Shown here piece after piece: positions 51,653 to 59,822 of a DNA stretch of 64,000 nucleotides; the stretch's first letter is position 1; each line of letters starts with the position of its first letter. The position numbers were made by a program, and so were the translations under genes. This stretch comes from Terriglobus saanensis SP1PR4 (GTDB lineage Bacteria > Acidobacteriota > Terriglobia > Terriglobales > Acidobacteriaceae), in contig NC_014963.1 of NCBI RefSeq assembly GCF_000179915.2, positions 2,976,001-3,040,000 of the forward strand, written 5' to 3'. The notes beneath the pieces were generated by a model. It saw only the letters and a list, made by a program, of their open reading frames with translations. It was not told where the DNA came from and did not search any database.

Positions 51653-53194
51653 ATGCCTCTGTCTTCGAACATTCTCACACTGCTTCCGGAATACATTCTT
51701 GTGGTCGCGGGCGTCCTCGTGATGCTTGCCGAACCCTTCTTCAAGGATGATGATTCACGCGCCCCCCTGGGCTGGCTTGCCATCGTTGGTACAGCGGCCT
51801 CGGGCGCTGCGGCCTTTTATCAGTCACGCTTTGTTGCCGGAAACGGCGCTCTGCATGCGTTCTCAGGAACGATGGTGGCGGACAACTTCTCGGTCTTCTT
51901 CCATCTGTTGATCGCGGCCACTGTCCTCGTCACGCTGCTTGGTTCGATGGACTACTTCCGAGGCCACGCCACCCACGCGGGCGAATACTTCGCCCTGGTG
52001 CTCTTCGGCGCAACGGGCATGATGTTGATGACCTCCGCGAACGAGCTTCTGATGGTCTTCATCGGTTTGGAGATCTCGTCCATCTCGACGTACATCCTGG
52101 CCGGCTTCCGCAAGGGCAAGATCACAGCCTCCGAGAGCGCGATCAAGTACTTCCTGCTAGGATCGTTTGCCACGGCGTTCTTCCTCTACGGCATCGCGCT
52201 GACCTTCGGCGCCACAGGCACCACTTCCATCCCCGCCATCGCTGCAGGGCTCGCCGTTACACGCACGCCGATGCTGGCCCTCACCGCCATTGCGATGATC
52301 ATCATTGGCCTCGGCTTCAAGGTCTCGGCCGCTCCCTTTCACGTCTGGACGCCGGATGTTTACCAGGGCGCACCTGCTCCTGTTGTTGGCCTGATGTCGA
52401 CAGCACCCAAGGCCGCTGCTTTCGCGGTGCTCCTGCGTGTTCTGCTGACCGGCTTCCCTGCCTATGAAGCGCGTTGGGCACTGATGCTCTGGGCCATCGC
52501 CGCGCTCTCCATGACGATCGGCAATCTGGGCGCTCTGCTGCAGAAGGACGTCAAGCGGATGCTGGCGTACTCGTCGATTGCGCACGCAGGCTACCTGCTG
52601 GTGGCGTTCAGTTCCCTTCCCGCGGACGCGGTATCCAACGCTGCGTTCTACATTGCGGCTTACTCGGCGATGAACGTTGGTGCGTTCCTGGTGCTGACGC
52701 AGGTTTCGGGCTTCTCCGAAGAGACGCGCAGCCGCAAGGACTTTACGGGTCTGGCTAAGCGTCGTCCTGTGATGGCGGCGCTACTCTCGTTCTTCCTTCT
52801 GTCGATGATCGGTATCCCGTTCACCGCCGGGTTCTTCGCCAAGTTCTACGTCTTCGCTGGAGCGTTCCACGCAGGGCATACCGCCTTGGTGATCATCGGC
52901 CTTGCAAACTCGGGTGTCGCCTGCTTCTACTATCTGCGGTTGATCCTTTCGCTCTACAGCGAGCCGGATGCGGACCGTGTTGAGGAGCCTGCCTACCGGC
53001 ACGTTTCTATCTCTGCATCGATTGCCCTGGCGGCCTGCGCGGTGGCGGTTCTGCTTCTGGGAGTGATGCCCGGAAAGATCGTGGCGCATGCGGGACGCGC
53101 GGCGATTGCGATTGCGGAGAAGACAGCCGAGCCGGTCACGCTTCCAAATATCCCCTGTGGGATGCCGGATTCGAAATGCCAGGAGACGCGCTAG
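51653..53194 (+). CDS. nuoN: NADH-quinone oxidoreductase subunit N
   Basis: A 513-residue antiporter-like subunit, last of the operon. Motifs: LMVFIGLEISSISTYILAGF (Glu), GLGFKVSAAPFHVWTPDVYQGAPAPVVGLMST and DVKRMLAYSSIAHAGYLLVAF. The ATG immediately follows the nuoM stop. Two hairpins lie downstream (53223-53240 and 53338-53369) before the convergent atp genes. Confidence 0.95.
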   Translation: MPLSSNILTLLPEYILVVAGVLVMLAEPFFKDDDSRAPLGWLAIVGTAASGAAAFYQSRFVAGNGALHAFSGTMVADNFSVFFHLLIAATVLVTLLGSMDYFRGHATHAGEYFALVLFGATGMMLMTSANELLMVFIGLEISSISTYILAGFRKGKITASESAIKYFLLGSFATAFFLYGIALTFGATGTTSIPAIAAGLAVTRTPMLALTAIAMIIIGLGFKVSAAPFHVWTPDVYQGAPAPVVGLMSTAPKAAAFAVLLRVLLTGFPAYEARWALMLWAIAALSMTIGNLGALLQKDVKRMLAYSSIAHAGYLLVAFSSLPADAVSNAAFYIAAYSAMNVGAFLVLTQVSGFSEETRSRKDFTGLAKRRPVMAALLSFFLLSMIGIPFTAGFFAKFYVFAGAFHAGHTALVIIGLANSGVACFYYLRLILSLYSEPDADRVEEPAYRHVSISASIALAACAVAVLLLGVMPGKIVAHAGRAAIAIAEKTAEPVTLPNIPCGMPDSKCQETR

Positions 53195-53222
53195 AACTAC
53201 GACGCCCGTCACGTAGATCAGG

Positions 53223-53240
53223 CCCTCGCTTCGGCGAGGG
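53223..53240. terminator. First hairpin after nuoN
   Basis: CCCTCGC-TTCG-GCGAGGG, a 7-bp stem with a stable UUCG loop, 28 bases past the nuoN stop. A 20-base stretch here is the inverted copy of the stem of the main terminator at 53338-53369. No clear T-run. Confidence 0.5.
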
Positions 53241-53337
53241 GCTTCGCGTTGACGCAGGCGTCGCGATAGGTCGGGCCTTTGGCCCTTGGGCACAGTCAGT
53301 AGATCATTTGCGCTAACCCACAACATTCCAACGCAGA

Positions 53338-53369
53338 AAGGCCCTCGCCGAAGCGAGGGCCTTCTTTTT
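53338..53369. terminator. Bidirectional intrinsic terminator between nuo and atp operons
   Basis: AAGGCCCTCGC pairs perfectly with GCGAGGGCCTT around CGAA, followed by CTTTTT on the plus strand; the minus strand ends in a shorter AAAG-derived T-tract. It lies only 13 bases from the atpE stop, so it probably serves both operons. Confidence 0.88.
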
Positions 53370-53381
53370 GCTACGAAAGAA

Positions 53382-53687
53382 CTACTTGACCTTCAGGAAG
53401 ATGATGACGAAGGTGAAGAGCGCGAGGGATTCGATGAACGCGAGTCCAAGGATCAGGAAGGTGAAGATGCCAGGGCGAGCGCCGGGGTTGCGGGCGAGCG
53501 CTTCAGCGGCAGAGGCGGTTGCCTTGCCCTGTGCGAGACCGCAGAGACCGGCAGCGAGCGCCATGCCGAGACCGGCAGCGATGTACAACATACCCTGCGA
53601 GCTGGCGTTGGCTGCTTCCTGAGCGTAGACGGGTGATGCCAGCAGAAGAGCGGCGGCGGCCATGAAGAAGTATTGAAGCTTGCGCAT
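53382..53687 (-). CDS. atpE: ATP synthase F0 subunit c, with N-terminal signal-like extension
   Basis: The ring-forming proteolipid. Of 101 residues, the first ~22 form a signal-peptide-like extension (MRKLQYFFMAAAALLLASPVYAQ), after which come helix 1 (with GLAQGKATASAAEALARNPGARP and the polar loop) and helix 2 with the ion-carrying Glu86 in GLAFIESLALF. Gln53 and the ES pair resemble Na+-type sites, but the Thr and Tyr of the full Na+ motif are Leu and Phe here, so proton coupling is more likely. AAGGAG lies seven bases before the ATG. It is separated from atpB by a 144-base spacer containing a hairpin. Confidence 0.93.
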   Translation of the reverse strand: MRKLQYFFMAAAALLLASPVYAQEAANASSQGMLYIAAGLGMALAAGLCGLAQGKATASAAEALARNPGARPGIFTFLILGLAFIESLALFTFVIIFLKVK

Positions 53688-53779
53688 TATGTTTCTCCTT
53701 GCCTCTGAAGATGTCCGGTTGCAGTGGGTGGTTGAGGCTCACCGTACTGGCCCCCTCACGCTGCTACCCGGTCCTGCCC

Positions 53780-53806
53780 GCACACGGCCAGAGGCCCTCC
53801 GTGTGC
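53780..53806 (-). promoter_or_regulatory. Intercistronic hairpin between atpB and atpE
   Basis: GCACACGG pairs with CCGTGTGC across an 11-base loop in the atpB-atpE spacer. No T-run follows. It may be an RNA-processing or stabilising structure that raises atpE expression, as subunit c is needed in many copies per complex. Inference only. Confidence 0.4.
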
Positions 53807-53831
53807 GTCAAACCTGGTGAAACACAGCTCT

Positions 53832-54563
53832 CTAGTGCTCGTGCGAGACCGCGAGTGAGAGATAAACCGTTGCCAGAAGCATAAAGACATACGCCTGAAT
53901 CACAGCGACACCGAGATGCAGACCGAGAAAGACGAGCGGAATGCCGATCGGCACCAGCGAGAAGAAGGCCAGCGTGAGCAGATCGCCCGCGAGCATGTTC
54001 GCCCAGAGACGAACCGTGAGCGAGAGGACGCGCGCGAAGTGCGAGACGATCTCGATCAAAAGCATGAGGGGCGAAAGCCACCAGACGGGACCGAGGAACT
54101 GCTTGACGTAGCCGCCACCGTTCTCACGGATGCCGTGATAGTGGTAGTAGGCGAAGGTCGCAATCGCCAGACCGAGCGGCACCACGGGGTTCGCCGTGGG
54201 CGATTCCAGACCGGGGACGAGGCCAAGCAGGTTCGACAGAAGGATGAAGAGGAAGATCGCCGTCAGATAGGCCGTGAAGCGCTCGTAGCCGTGGCCAACG
54301 ATGCTCTCGCCTTGGCCTGAGACAAACTCGTGGGTCATTTCGGCAAGCTGCTGCGCCGGTCCGGGCTTCTCCACGCTTAGCGTCATGCGCACGATCACGA
54401 AGTAGGCCAGAAGAATCGCCATGACGATCAGTTCCATCGCAACGGCGTTGGAGATCGGGGCTTCGGGATAAACGGGATGCACATGTACCGCGCGAAGCAG
54501 AGCATCGACGGGCGCGGCGAGGTGGTGATTCAAAAACTGGGTCAGCAAAAGTTGTTCAGGCAT
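53832..54563 (-). CDS. atpB: ATP synthase F0 subunit a
   Basis: A 243-residue membrane stator subunit that provides the two half-channels for ions. The essential arginine is Arg185 in LSLTVRLWANMLAGDLL, preceded by the FILLSNLLGLVPG helix and IEIVSHFARVLS, and the C-terminal helix carries GVAVIQAYVFMLLATVYL with the conserved Gln. Length is normal. It lies between an AtpI-like gene and atpE on the same strand. Confidence 0.95.
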   Translation of the reverse strand: MPEQLLLTQFLNHHLAAPVDALLRAVHVHPVYPEAPISNAVAMELIVMAILLAYFVIVRMTLSVEKPGPAQQLAEMTHEFVSGQGESIVGHGYERFTAYLTAIFLFILLSNLLGLVPGLESPTANPVVPLGLAIATFAYYHYHGIRENGGGYVKQFLGPVWWLSPLMLLIEIVSHFARVLSLTVRLWANMLAGDLLTLAFFSLVPIGIPLVFLGLHLGVAVIQAYVFMLLATVYLSLAVSHEH

Positions 54564-54587
54564 AAGTAAAAGGTCTCGAAACGGCTC

Positions 54588-54995
54588 TTAGATTGTGCCC
54601 GCGCGTAGCAGCCTGATCCCCTCGAACGTGAGTGCAAAAATACCCATCGCGAGGCCTGCAGCAAGCGCAAAAACAGAGCCTTCCAGATACTTAAGACTAA
54701 CATACAGAATGACCAGCGTCAGGCCGAGGCGCATGAAGAACATGATGAGGATCGGCGCCATAGAGGGGCTCTTGCCTTCTTGGTTTTCGAGGTCCATCCG
54801 CAGGGCAATGGCGCTCATCAGGCGACGCCACTCCCATAACCCGCTGCCGCTGATAGCTGCGCCGATGAGCACCAGCAGAGCGGACTGCCAACCAGCCTTC
54901 CACCAGAAAAGCGGTACCGCCACGACGGTGAGGATGGCAACCAAGCGAATGGCACGGGCGATGGCGTCTTCAAAATGCTTGTCGGTGTAGTCCAC
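54588..54995 (-). CDS. AtpI-like (ATP synthase I) membrane protein
   Basis: A 135-residue, four-helix protein located just upstream of atpB. The pattern (AIRLVAILTVVAVPLFWW, WQSALLVLIGAAISGSGLWEWRRL, APILIMFFMRLGLTLVILYVSL, VFALAAGLAMGIFALTFEGIRLL) is that of the ATP synthase protein I family, which assists c-ring assembly or Mg2+ handling. Assignment rests on topology and position. The start is GTG, directly after the upstream atpZ-like gene stop. Confidence 0.75.
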   Translation of the reverse strand: MDYTDKHFEDAIARAIRLVAILTVVAVPLFWWKAGWQSALLVLIGAAISGSGLWEWRRLMSAIALRMDLENQEGKSPSMAPILIMFFMRLGLTLVILYVSLKYLEGSVFALAAGLAMGIFALTFEGIRLLRAGTI

Positions 54996-54997
54996 TG

Positions 54998-55246
54998 CTA
55001 GTCAGGATCTTTCATGAAGCGCTTTGCCGTGGTGATGATCTGAATAAATCCTGCCGCCGCACCGATGAGGATGCCAAAGATACCGATCCAGGTGGTGTGA
55101 AAGTGGCGGTCGGCCCAACTGCCCAGTAGCCAGCCGATGACGCATCCCGCGGGAAGCGCGATGGCTAGCTGAATCATGGATTCGGCTTTGACGAGATCGC
55201 CGAGCGCGCCCTTAGGTTTACCGGGTTGTGATTTGGGGTCGCTCAT
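54998..55246 (-). CDS. AtpZ/AtpI-like F0F1-ATPase accessory protein
   Basis: The ATG at 55246 gives 82 residues: a polar N-terminus (MSDPKSQPGKPKG), helix 1 (IQLAIALPAGCVIGWLLGSWADRHF) and helix 2 (WIGIFGILIGAAAGFIQIITTAKRF). This is the two-helix putative F0F1-ATPase subunit (AtpZ/AtpQ) found first in many atp operons, with the conserved G-W-x-x-G-x-x-x-D segment. A longer upstream frame has no start support. First gene of the partial atp cluster. Confidence 0.78.
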   Translation of the reverse strand: MSDPKSQPGKPKGALGDLVKAESMIQLAIALPAGCVIGWLLGSWADRHFHTTWIGIFGILIGAAAGFIQIITTAKRFMKDPD

Positions 55247-55356
55247 GGCAGACCCTATGGTATCGCGAGTCTCTGGAATGTTTGCCGCGCGCTCACGGTC
55301 CGTCGTTTTGAGCCCCGTGGCCGGCGGCAAAGGCCAATCGACCACGGGACGGCTCG

Positions 55357-55803
55357 TTAGCGGTGACCGCCGCCACCATGTTCGCCGCCGCCACGAGGGG
55401 CACCAGGGGCATGCTCGTTGCCGCCATCATGGCCTGCGTTGCCGACATGACCCTGTCCATCACGGGCTTCATTGGCATGGAAGTGGTTGAATGCGGCCTC
55501 GCCACGGTTCGGCAAAGGTCCGGCATAGCCGTGATGGGGATCGAAGCGATTATCTACATGACCATAGAAGCCGTGGGGACCGTGAAACCAGGGGCCAGCT
55601 CCGATGAACACCCCACCAGTGAACCAGTCTGGCCCGTAATAGCCATAGGGAGCGCAGCTATAGGGAGCATAGTCAAAGTATCCATAGGGACATCCAGGAG
55701 GAACCCCGATATTGATGGAAACCTGTGCCGTGGACACGGGCGCGCTGCTCACCAATGCAACAGCAGCGACGGTGGATAAACCAAAAGTTTTCCAATAAGA
55801 CAT
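55357..55803 (-). CDS. Secreted Gly/His/Tyr-rich protein
   Basis: A 148-residue protein with a signal peptide (about 1-26, ending STAQ). The mature part begins VSINIGVPPGCPYGYFDYAPYSCAPYGYYGPDWF, then GGVFIGAGPWFHG, and ends in a His/Gly/Asp-rich low-complexity tail (GHVGNAGHDGGNEHAPGAP...). Such short YXXG/His-rich exported proteins are common in Acidobacteria and some Proteobacteria but have no known function; the His-rich tail could bind metal. GGAGGG precedes the ATG. It is upstream of the atp genes on the same strand, separated by 110 bases. Confidence 0.75.
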   Translation of the reverse strand: MSYWKTFGLSTVAAVALVSSAPVSTAQVSINIGVPPGCPYGYFDYAPYSCAPYGYYGPDWFTGGVFIGAGPWFHGPHGFYGHVDNRFDPHHGYAGPLPNRGEAAFNHFHANEARDGQGHVGNAGHDGGNEHAPGAPRGGGEHGGGGHR

Positions 55804-55961
55804 ACTTCCCTCCTTCTTTCTCTCTCTTTTAGACCCTTGAGACGAGCGTTAAGTTGCGTGTGGATGGATATGCTTTGCGTGACCGAAGTAAGCGGTGGTT
55901 TTGTGAGCGGGTGGATATACTTAGCTTTTGCGCGGAATCCGTCCGCTTTGAAGGTCTCCAG

Positions 55962-57596
55962 TTGTTCGAATCGAAGTTTGAAGAAGAGATGTTTGAGCTG
56001 CGGCAGCAGAAGCTGCAGCAGATTACCGCACTGGGTGTCGAGGGTGGCCTGAGCAAGGCTGCGGCCAGCTATCCCAACGGATTTACCTGGACGGCCATGC
56101 TACCCGAGGTGCGGGCGCAGTATGACGGCGAGAGCGGCGAAGCGCTGGAGGCTGCAAAGCCGGAGGTGTCCGTCGCCGGGCGCATCATGGCGATCCGCGC
56201 GCAGGGCAAGGCTGGCTTTGCCCAACTGCAGCAGAACGGTGTGCGGCTGCAGATCTATGTGCGGCAGGATGCCGTCGGCGAACGCGCCTATGCGATGTAC
56301 AAGTTGATGGACCTGGGCGACCACGTTGGCGTGAAGGGATATCTCTTCCGCACACGGACGAATGAACTGAGCGTACATGTGACGGAGCTTACCTTCCTCT
56401 CGAAGGCCATGCTTCCGCTGCCGGACAAGTTCCACGGTCTGGAGGATGTGGAGCTTCGCTATCGGCAAAGGTATGTCGATCTCTTCTCTGACACCGGAGA
56501 CTTTGAAGGCGAGGGGGAAGAGGCGAAGCAGACACGTCTTCCTGCACGTGATGTGTTTGTAAAGCGCGCTGCAGTTCTGCGTGCCCTGCGAAAGTTTTTC
56601 GACGATCGTGGCTACATCGAAGTCGAAACGCCGATGATGCAGCCGGTTGCGGGTGGCGCTGCGGCGCGTCCGTTCACCACGCATCACAATGCGCTGGATC
56701 TTGATTTGTTTTTGCGCATCGCGCCGGAGCTTTATCTGAAGAGGCTCGTTGTGGGCGGCATGGATCGTGTGTACGAGATCAACCGGAACTTCCGCAATGA
56801 AGGTGTTTCGACGCGGCACAATCCCGAGTTCACCATGCTGGAGTTTTACCAGGCGTATGCCAACTATCACGACCTGATGCAGATCACGGAGGACCTGGTT
56901 TCCTTCGTTGCGAAGGAAGTGAATGGAACGACGATCACAAACTTTGGTGGTCACGAGATAGATCTCGGCAAGTGGACGAAGCTGAGCATGCGCGAGGCGA
57001 TTGTGAAGTGGTGGCCTGCGGCTGCGGGCGCGGCTCCGGAGCATGGAGATTTTGCGCATCCTGCGAAGATCGATGCGATGGTGATGAGCCTGCGCGCGAC
57101 AGGCTTGAGCATGCCTTATGTTCCAGCCGATCCATTGGGTAAAACCATCGCCACAATCTTCGAGACGATTACGGAAGAACACCTGATTCAGCCGACAATT
57201 ATCTACGACTTCCCTCTCGCGGTCAGTCCTCTGAGCAAGGTGAAGCCGGATGAGCCGGAGTGGGTGGAGCGGTTTGAGTTCTACATTGGCGGATTTGAAG
57301 TGGGCAACGCCTTCAGCGAGTTGAACGATCCCGTGGACCAGCGTGCGCGTTTCGAGGCGCAGCTTGGCGAGAGAGAACGTGGCGACGACGAGGCGCACCA
57401 GATGGATGCGGACTACGTGCGCGCGCTGTCTTATGGCCTTCCGCCCACGGGTGGTGAGGGCATCGGTATCGATCGTTTGACGATGGTGCTGACCGGGGCG
57501 AAGTCCATTCGCGATGTCATCCTGTTTCCTCTCTTGAGACCACAAGCCAAAGTAATCCTGACTGCGAGCGAAGAAGAGTCGGGGCCCGCTCAGTGA
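55962..57596 (+). CDS. lysS: Lysyl-tRNA synthetase, class II
   Basis: This enzyme charges tRNA-Lys. The N-terminal OB-fold anticodon-binding domain (about 60-150) precedes the class II core: motif 1 region [11 protein letters not shown], motif 2 [23 protein letters not shown], and motif 3 [15 protein letters not shown] near the C-terminus. The reading frame is open further upstream, but a TTG at 55962 with GAAGG seven bases before it gives [16 protein letters not shown], close to what this family begins with (544 residues). ATG at 55989 is the conservative alternative. An insertion after motif 1 ([17 protein letters not shown]) is acidic. It overlaps the next gene by GTGA. Confidence 0.93.
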   Translation: MFESKFEEEMFELRQQKLQQITALGVEGGLSKAAASYPNGFTWTAMLPEVRAQYDGESGEALEAAKPEVSVAGRIMAIRAQGKAGFAQLQQNGVRLQIYVRQDAVGERAYAMYKLMDLGDHVGVKGYLFRTRTNELSVHVTELTFLSKAMLPLPDKFHGLEDVELRYRQRYVDLFSDTGDFEGEGEEAKQTRLPARDVFVKRAAVLRALRKFFDDRGYIEVETPMMQPVAGGAAARPFTTHHNALDLDLFLRIAPELYLKRLVVGGMDRVYEINRNFRNEGVSTRHNPEFTMLEFYQAYANYHDLMQITEDLVSFVAKEVNGTTITNFGGHEIDLGKWTKLSMREAIVKWWPAAAGAAPEHGDFAHPAKIDAMVMSLRATGLSMPYVPADPLGKTIATIFETITEEHLIQPTIIYDFPLAVSPLSKVKPDEPEWVERFEFYIGGFEVGNAFSELNDPVDQRARFEAQLGERERGDDEAHQMDADYVRALSYGLPPTGGEGIGIDRLTMVLTGAKSIRDVILFPLLRPQAKVILTASEEESGPAQ

Positions 57597-58387
57597 AGAT
57601 TCTTTTTGTGGGTGATGTCTTCGGCTCTGCCGGACGGAAGATTGTGGCGGAGCACGTCGGACATGTGATGGAGACACATGAGATCGACCTCCTCGTCATC
57701 AACGGTGAGAATGCCGCGGGTGGATTTGGGATTACACCTTCGATTGCAGACGACCTCTTTGACCTGGGCGCGCATGTCATCACGACGGGCAATCACTTCT
57801 GGGACAAGCGAGAGCTGCTCGACTACCTGAAGGTCCCGGCAGATTCACACGGACGCGCGCGGCGGATTCTGAGGCCGGCGAACTACCCGCCAAGTACGGC
57901 TGGGTACGGCATCTACGAAGGGTCGCTCCCTGCAGGACAGACCTATGCTGTCATCAACCTGCAGGGGCGCGTCTTCATGGCTTCGAATGACGATCCGTTC
58001 CGCAAGATCGACGAGATATTGAAGACGATTACGGCCAAGGTGATCTTCGTGGACTTCCACGCCGAAGCCACGAGCGAGAAGGTCGCCATGGGATGGCATC
58101 TCGATGGACGCGTGACGGCGATTGTGGGAACGCACACGCATATCCCTACGGCGGACGAACGTGTGTTGCCGGGTGGAACGGCGTATCAAACGGATGTTGG
58201 CATGAGCGGACCGTATGACTCTGTGATCGGTGTGGAAACAGACCTGGTATTGCATCGATTCCTGACAGGCATGCCAGGAAAGTTTGAGCCTGCGAAGGGC
58301 AATCCCAAGATGTGCGCTCTGGTGGTGGAGTGTGATGGCGGCACGGGCAGGGCGATACGGGTGCAGCGGATTATGTTGGGGGAGTAG
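57593..58387 (+). CDS. ymdB: YmdB-family metallophosphoesterase (2',3'-cAMP phosphodiesterase-like)
   Basis: A 264-residue calcineurin-like phosphoesterase of the YmdB/TIGR00282 family. Metal ligands: Asp8 in [15 protein letters not shown] (37-40), [18 protein letters not shown] and [10 protein letters not shown]. Bacillus YmdB hydrolyses 2',3'-cyclic nucleotides and affects biofilm and sporulation; whether that applies here is unknown. The start is GTG in a GTGA overlap with lysS, implying coupled translation. A dispersed repeat and a terminator follow. Confidence 0.9.
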   Translation: MKILFVGDVFGSAGRKIVAEHVGHVMETHEIDLLVINGENAAGGFGITPSIADDLFDLGAHVITTGNHFWDKRELLDYLKVPADSHGRARRILRPANYPPSTAGYGIYEGSLPAGQTYAVINLQGRVFMASNDDPFRKIDEILKTITAKVIFVDFHAEATSEKVAMGWHLDGRVTAIVGTHTHIPTADERVLPGGTAYQTDVGMSGPYDSVIGVETDLVLHRFLTGMPGKFEPAKGNPKMCALVVECDGGTGRAIRVQRIMLGE

Positions 58388-58390
58388 AGA

Positions 58391-58449
58391 GGTTATCCGC
58401 TTCGCGCATAACCCACTCATCGCGATAAAGCTGCGATGAATGGGGCACC
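58391..58449 (+). repeat. Degenerate dispersed repeat, copy R7 (module C)
   Basis: It contains TTATCCGCTTCGCGCATAAC (itself a small hairpin) and CACTCATCGC, loop, GCGATGAATGGGGCACC, matching module C of R4 and R6. It is located between convergent ymdB and a TPR-like gene. Confidence 0.55.
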
Positions 58450-58473
58450 GAGTCGGTGGTAACACGAAAACGT

Positions 58474-58502
58474 AAAAGGGCAGCCCGAGGGCTGCCCTTT
58501 TT
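58474..58502. terminator. Bidirectional intrinsic terminator
   Basis: AAAAGGGCAGCCC pairs with GGGCTGCCCTTTT around GA, with further Ts. It serves ymdB on the plus strand and the TPR-like gene on the minus strand, 16 bases from the latter's stop. Confidence 0.88.
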
Positions 58503-58517
58503 CTTGCTGCGCGATGC

Positions 58518-59822
58518 TTAGCGCTTGCGGGTGGTGGTGCGATGCGTCGGAGCGGCAGCCTTCGCCTTGGCTACGGGCTCGGCGCCGGTCATGTTGATCA
58601 TGAGAGGGCTCTGCGTGTAGGAGTCGAAGGTGCCTGTCAGCTCAATGGTCGAACCGACTGCAGGAACCGTCTTGAGAGGCTCCTTCATCGCGAAGGTGAA
58701 GTCAGCCTTGGTTGCCTGCTTCGCATCATCCGAAACCGCGAGAGCAACGGAAGAATCAGTAGCGGAGATGACTGTGCCGGAAATGCGGACTTCCTTGCCC
58801 TTGACGGGTGCGAAGACCTTGTCTGCCTGCTCGGGCTTGCCGTTGGTGATGATGAATTCACGATCGGCTAGTGCGAGGGTATCCAGGTTCGGCGTGCTGG
58901 CCAGCGTCTGGTCGACGTAGTCCTGCGGGGTAGGAGCGGGCTTGATGACCAACGAGTCAGGAACAAAGAGGTTCGCGGCCGCTGCAGTCTTCACAGCGTC
59001 GTAGCCCTCGTCGCTTCCGTGGTACTTCTTGTAGCAATAGCTGGCCAGCGGCTGGAAGGTGGGCTTGTACTGGTCGGGTGCAAAGTTCGCCGTACGTGTG
59101 GCGTAGAAGGTGCACTTTCTGAGATCAGGCGGTGTCGCACCGTAGTAGGCCTGAGCTAGGAAGAACGTGTCCTGAAGAATTGGACCGGGAGCCTGGGTCT
59201 GCTCGATGGGAACGGACTTCAACTCTGACTCGTATGCCGAGATGGCAGTAGGAGAATCCTTACGGGTGAGGGCGTCAATGCCAATCGCCGAATAGAAATA
59301 GGGGTTAACCTGCTTCTGGATAGCGGCGAAGTCTGCATCCGGCATATCGGCGGGCTTGGTCGCCTTCAGACCGCGCTGGGCGAAGCCTGCGGCCTTACCG
59401 TAAGCAGCCTGCTTGGCGGCGGGATCCGTCGCCTGATCGCCCTGAGCCTTCAAAAGGCTGGTTTCGACAGCGAGAGCGCGGATGTTGTTGGGCGATACCT
59501 GCAGCAGGCGGTCGGCAGCGTCAATCGTCTTGGCCGGATCGAAGGTGCTGTAGGCACCCATCAGGAGCTCAAGAACAGAGGTCTTCACGCTGGACTGGGG
59601 ATACGTGGTGAGGTAAGACTCGAGCGCGGCGGCTTTGGCCTTTGGGTCGGTCTGCGAGGTGGCGTTGGTGTACGCGTTGTACTCAGGCTGCGCCATCTGA
59701 ACCTGGCCTGCAGCGGCCGGAGCCTGTGCACCCTGGTTGATGTTTACCGCCGACTGCGCGTAGCTGGTTGCTGTGGTTAGTGTTGCGGCCGCCAGCAGGG
59801 AGGCAAATACAACCTTCTTCAT
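58518..59822 (-). CDS. Secreted TPR-like protein of unknown function
   Basis: The start at ATG 59822 has GAGGAG seven bases upstream and yields 434 residues with a signal peptide (MKKVVFASLLAAATLTTATSYAQ). Residues about 45-290 are helical and repeat-like (AKAAALESYLTTYPQSSVKTSVLELLMGAY, TIDAADRLLQVSPNNIRALAVE, AISAYESELKSVP), which suggests divergent tetratricopeptide repeats. The C-terminal ~100 residues look like a beta-barrel (KGKEVRISGTVISATDSSVALAVSD ... STIELTGTFDSY), then a basic tail. This layout (TPR plus OB-like end) is familiar from Acidobacteria but has no assigned role. Confidence 0.8.
   Translation of the reverse strand: MKKVVFASLLAAATLTTATSYAQSAVNINQGAQAPAAAGQVQMAQPEYNAYTNATSQTDPKAKAAALESYLTTYPQSSVKTSVLELLMGAYSTFDPAKTIDAADRLLQVSPNNIRALAVETSLLKAQGDQATDPAAKQAAYGKAAGFAQRGLKATKPADMPDADFAAIQKQVNPYFYSAIGIDALTRKDSPTAISAYESELKSVPIEQTQAPGPILQDTFFLAQAYYGATPPDLRKCTFYATRTANFAPDQYKPTFQPLASYCYKKYHGSDEGYDAVKTAAAANLFVPDSLVIKPAPTPQDYVDQTLASTPNLDTLALADREFIITNGKPEQADKVFAPVKGKEVRISGTVISATDSSVALAVSDDAKQATKADFTFAMKEPLKTVPAVGSTIELTGTFDSYTQSPLMINMTGAEPVAKAKAAAPTHRTTTRKR

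Noticed and set aside
53382-53687. Sodium-dependent ATP synthase
   Set aside because: Gln53 and Glu86-Ser fit, but the Thr and Tyr ligands of the full Na+ motif are replaced by Leu and Phe, so proton coupling is the safer reading.
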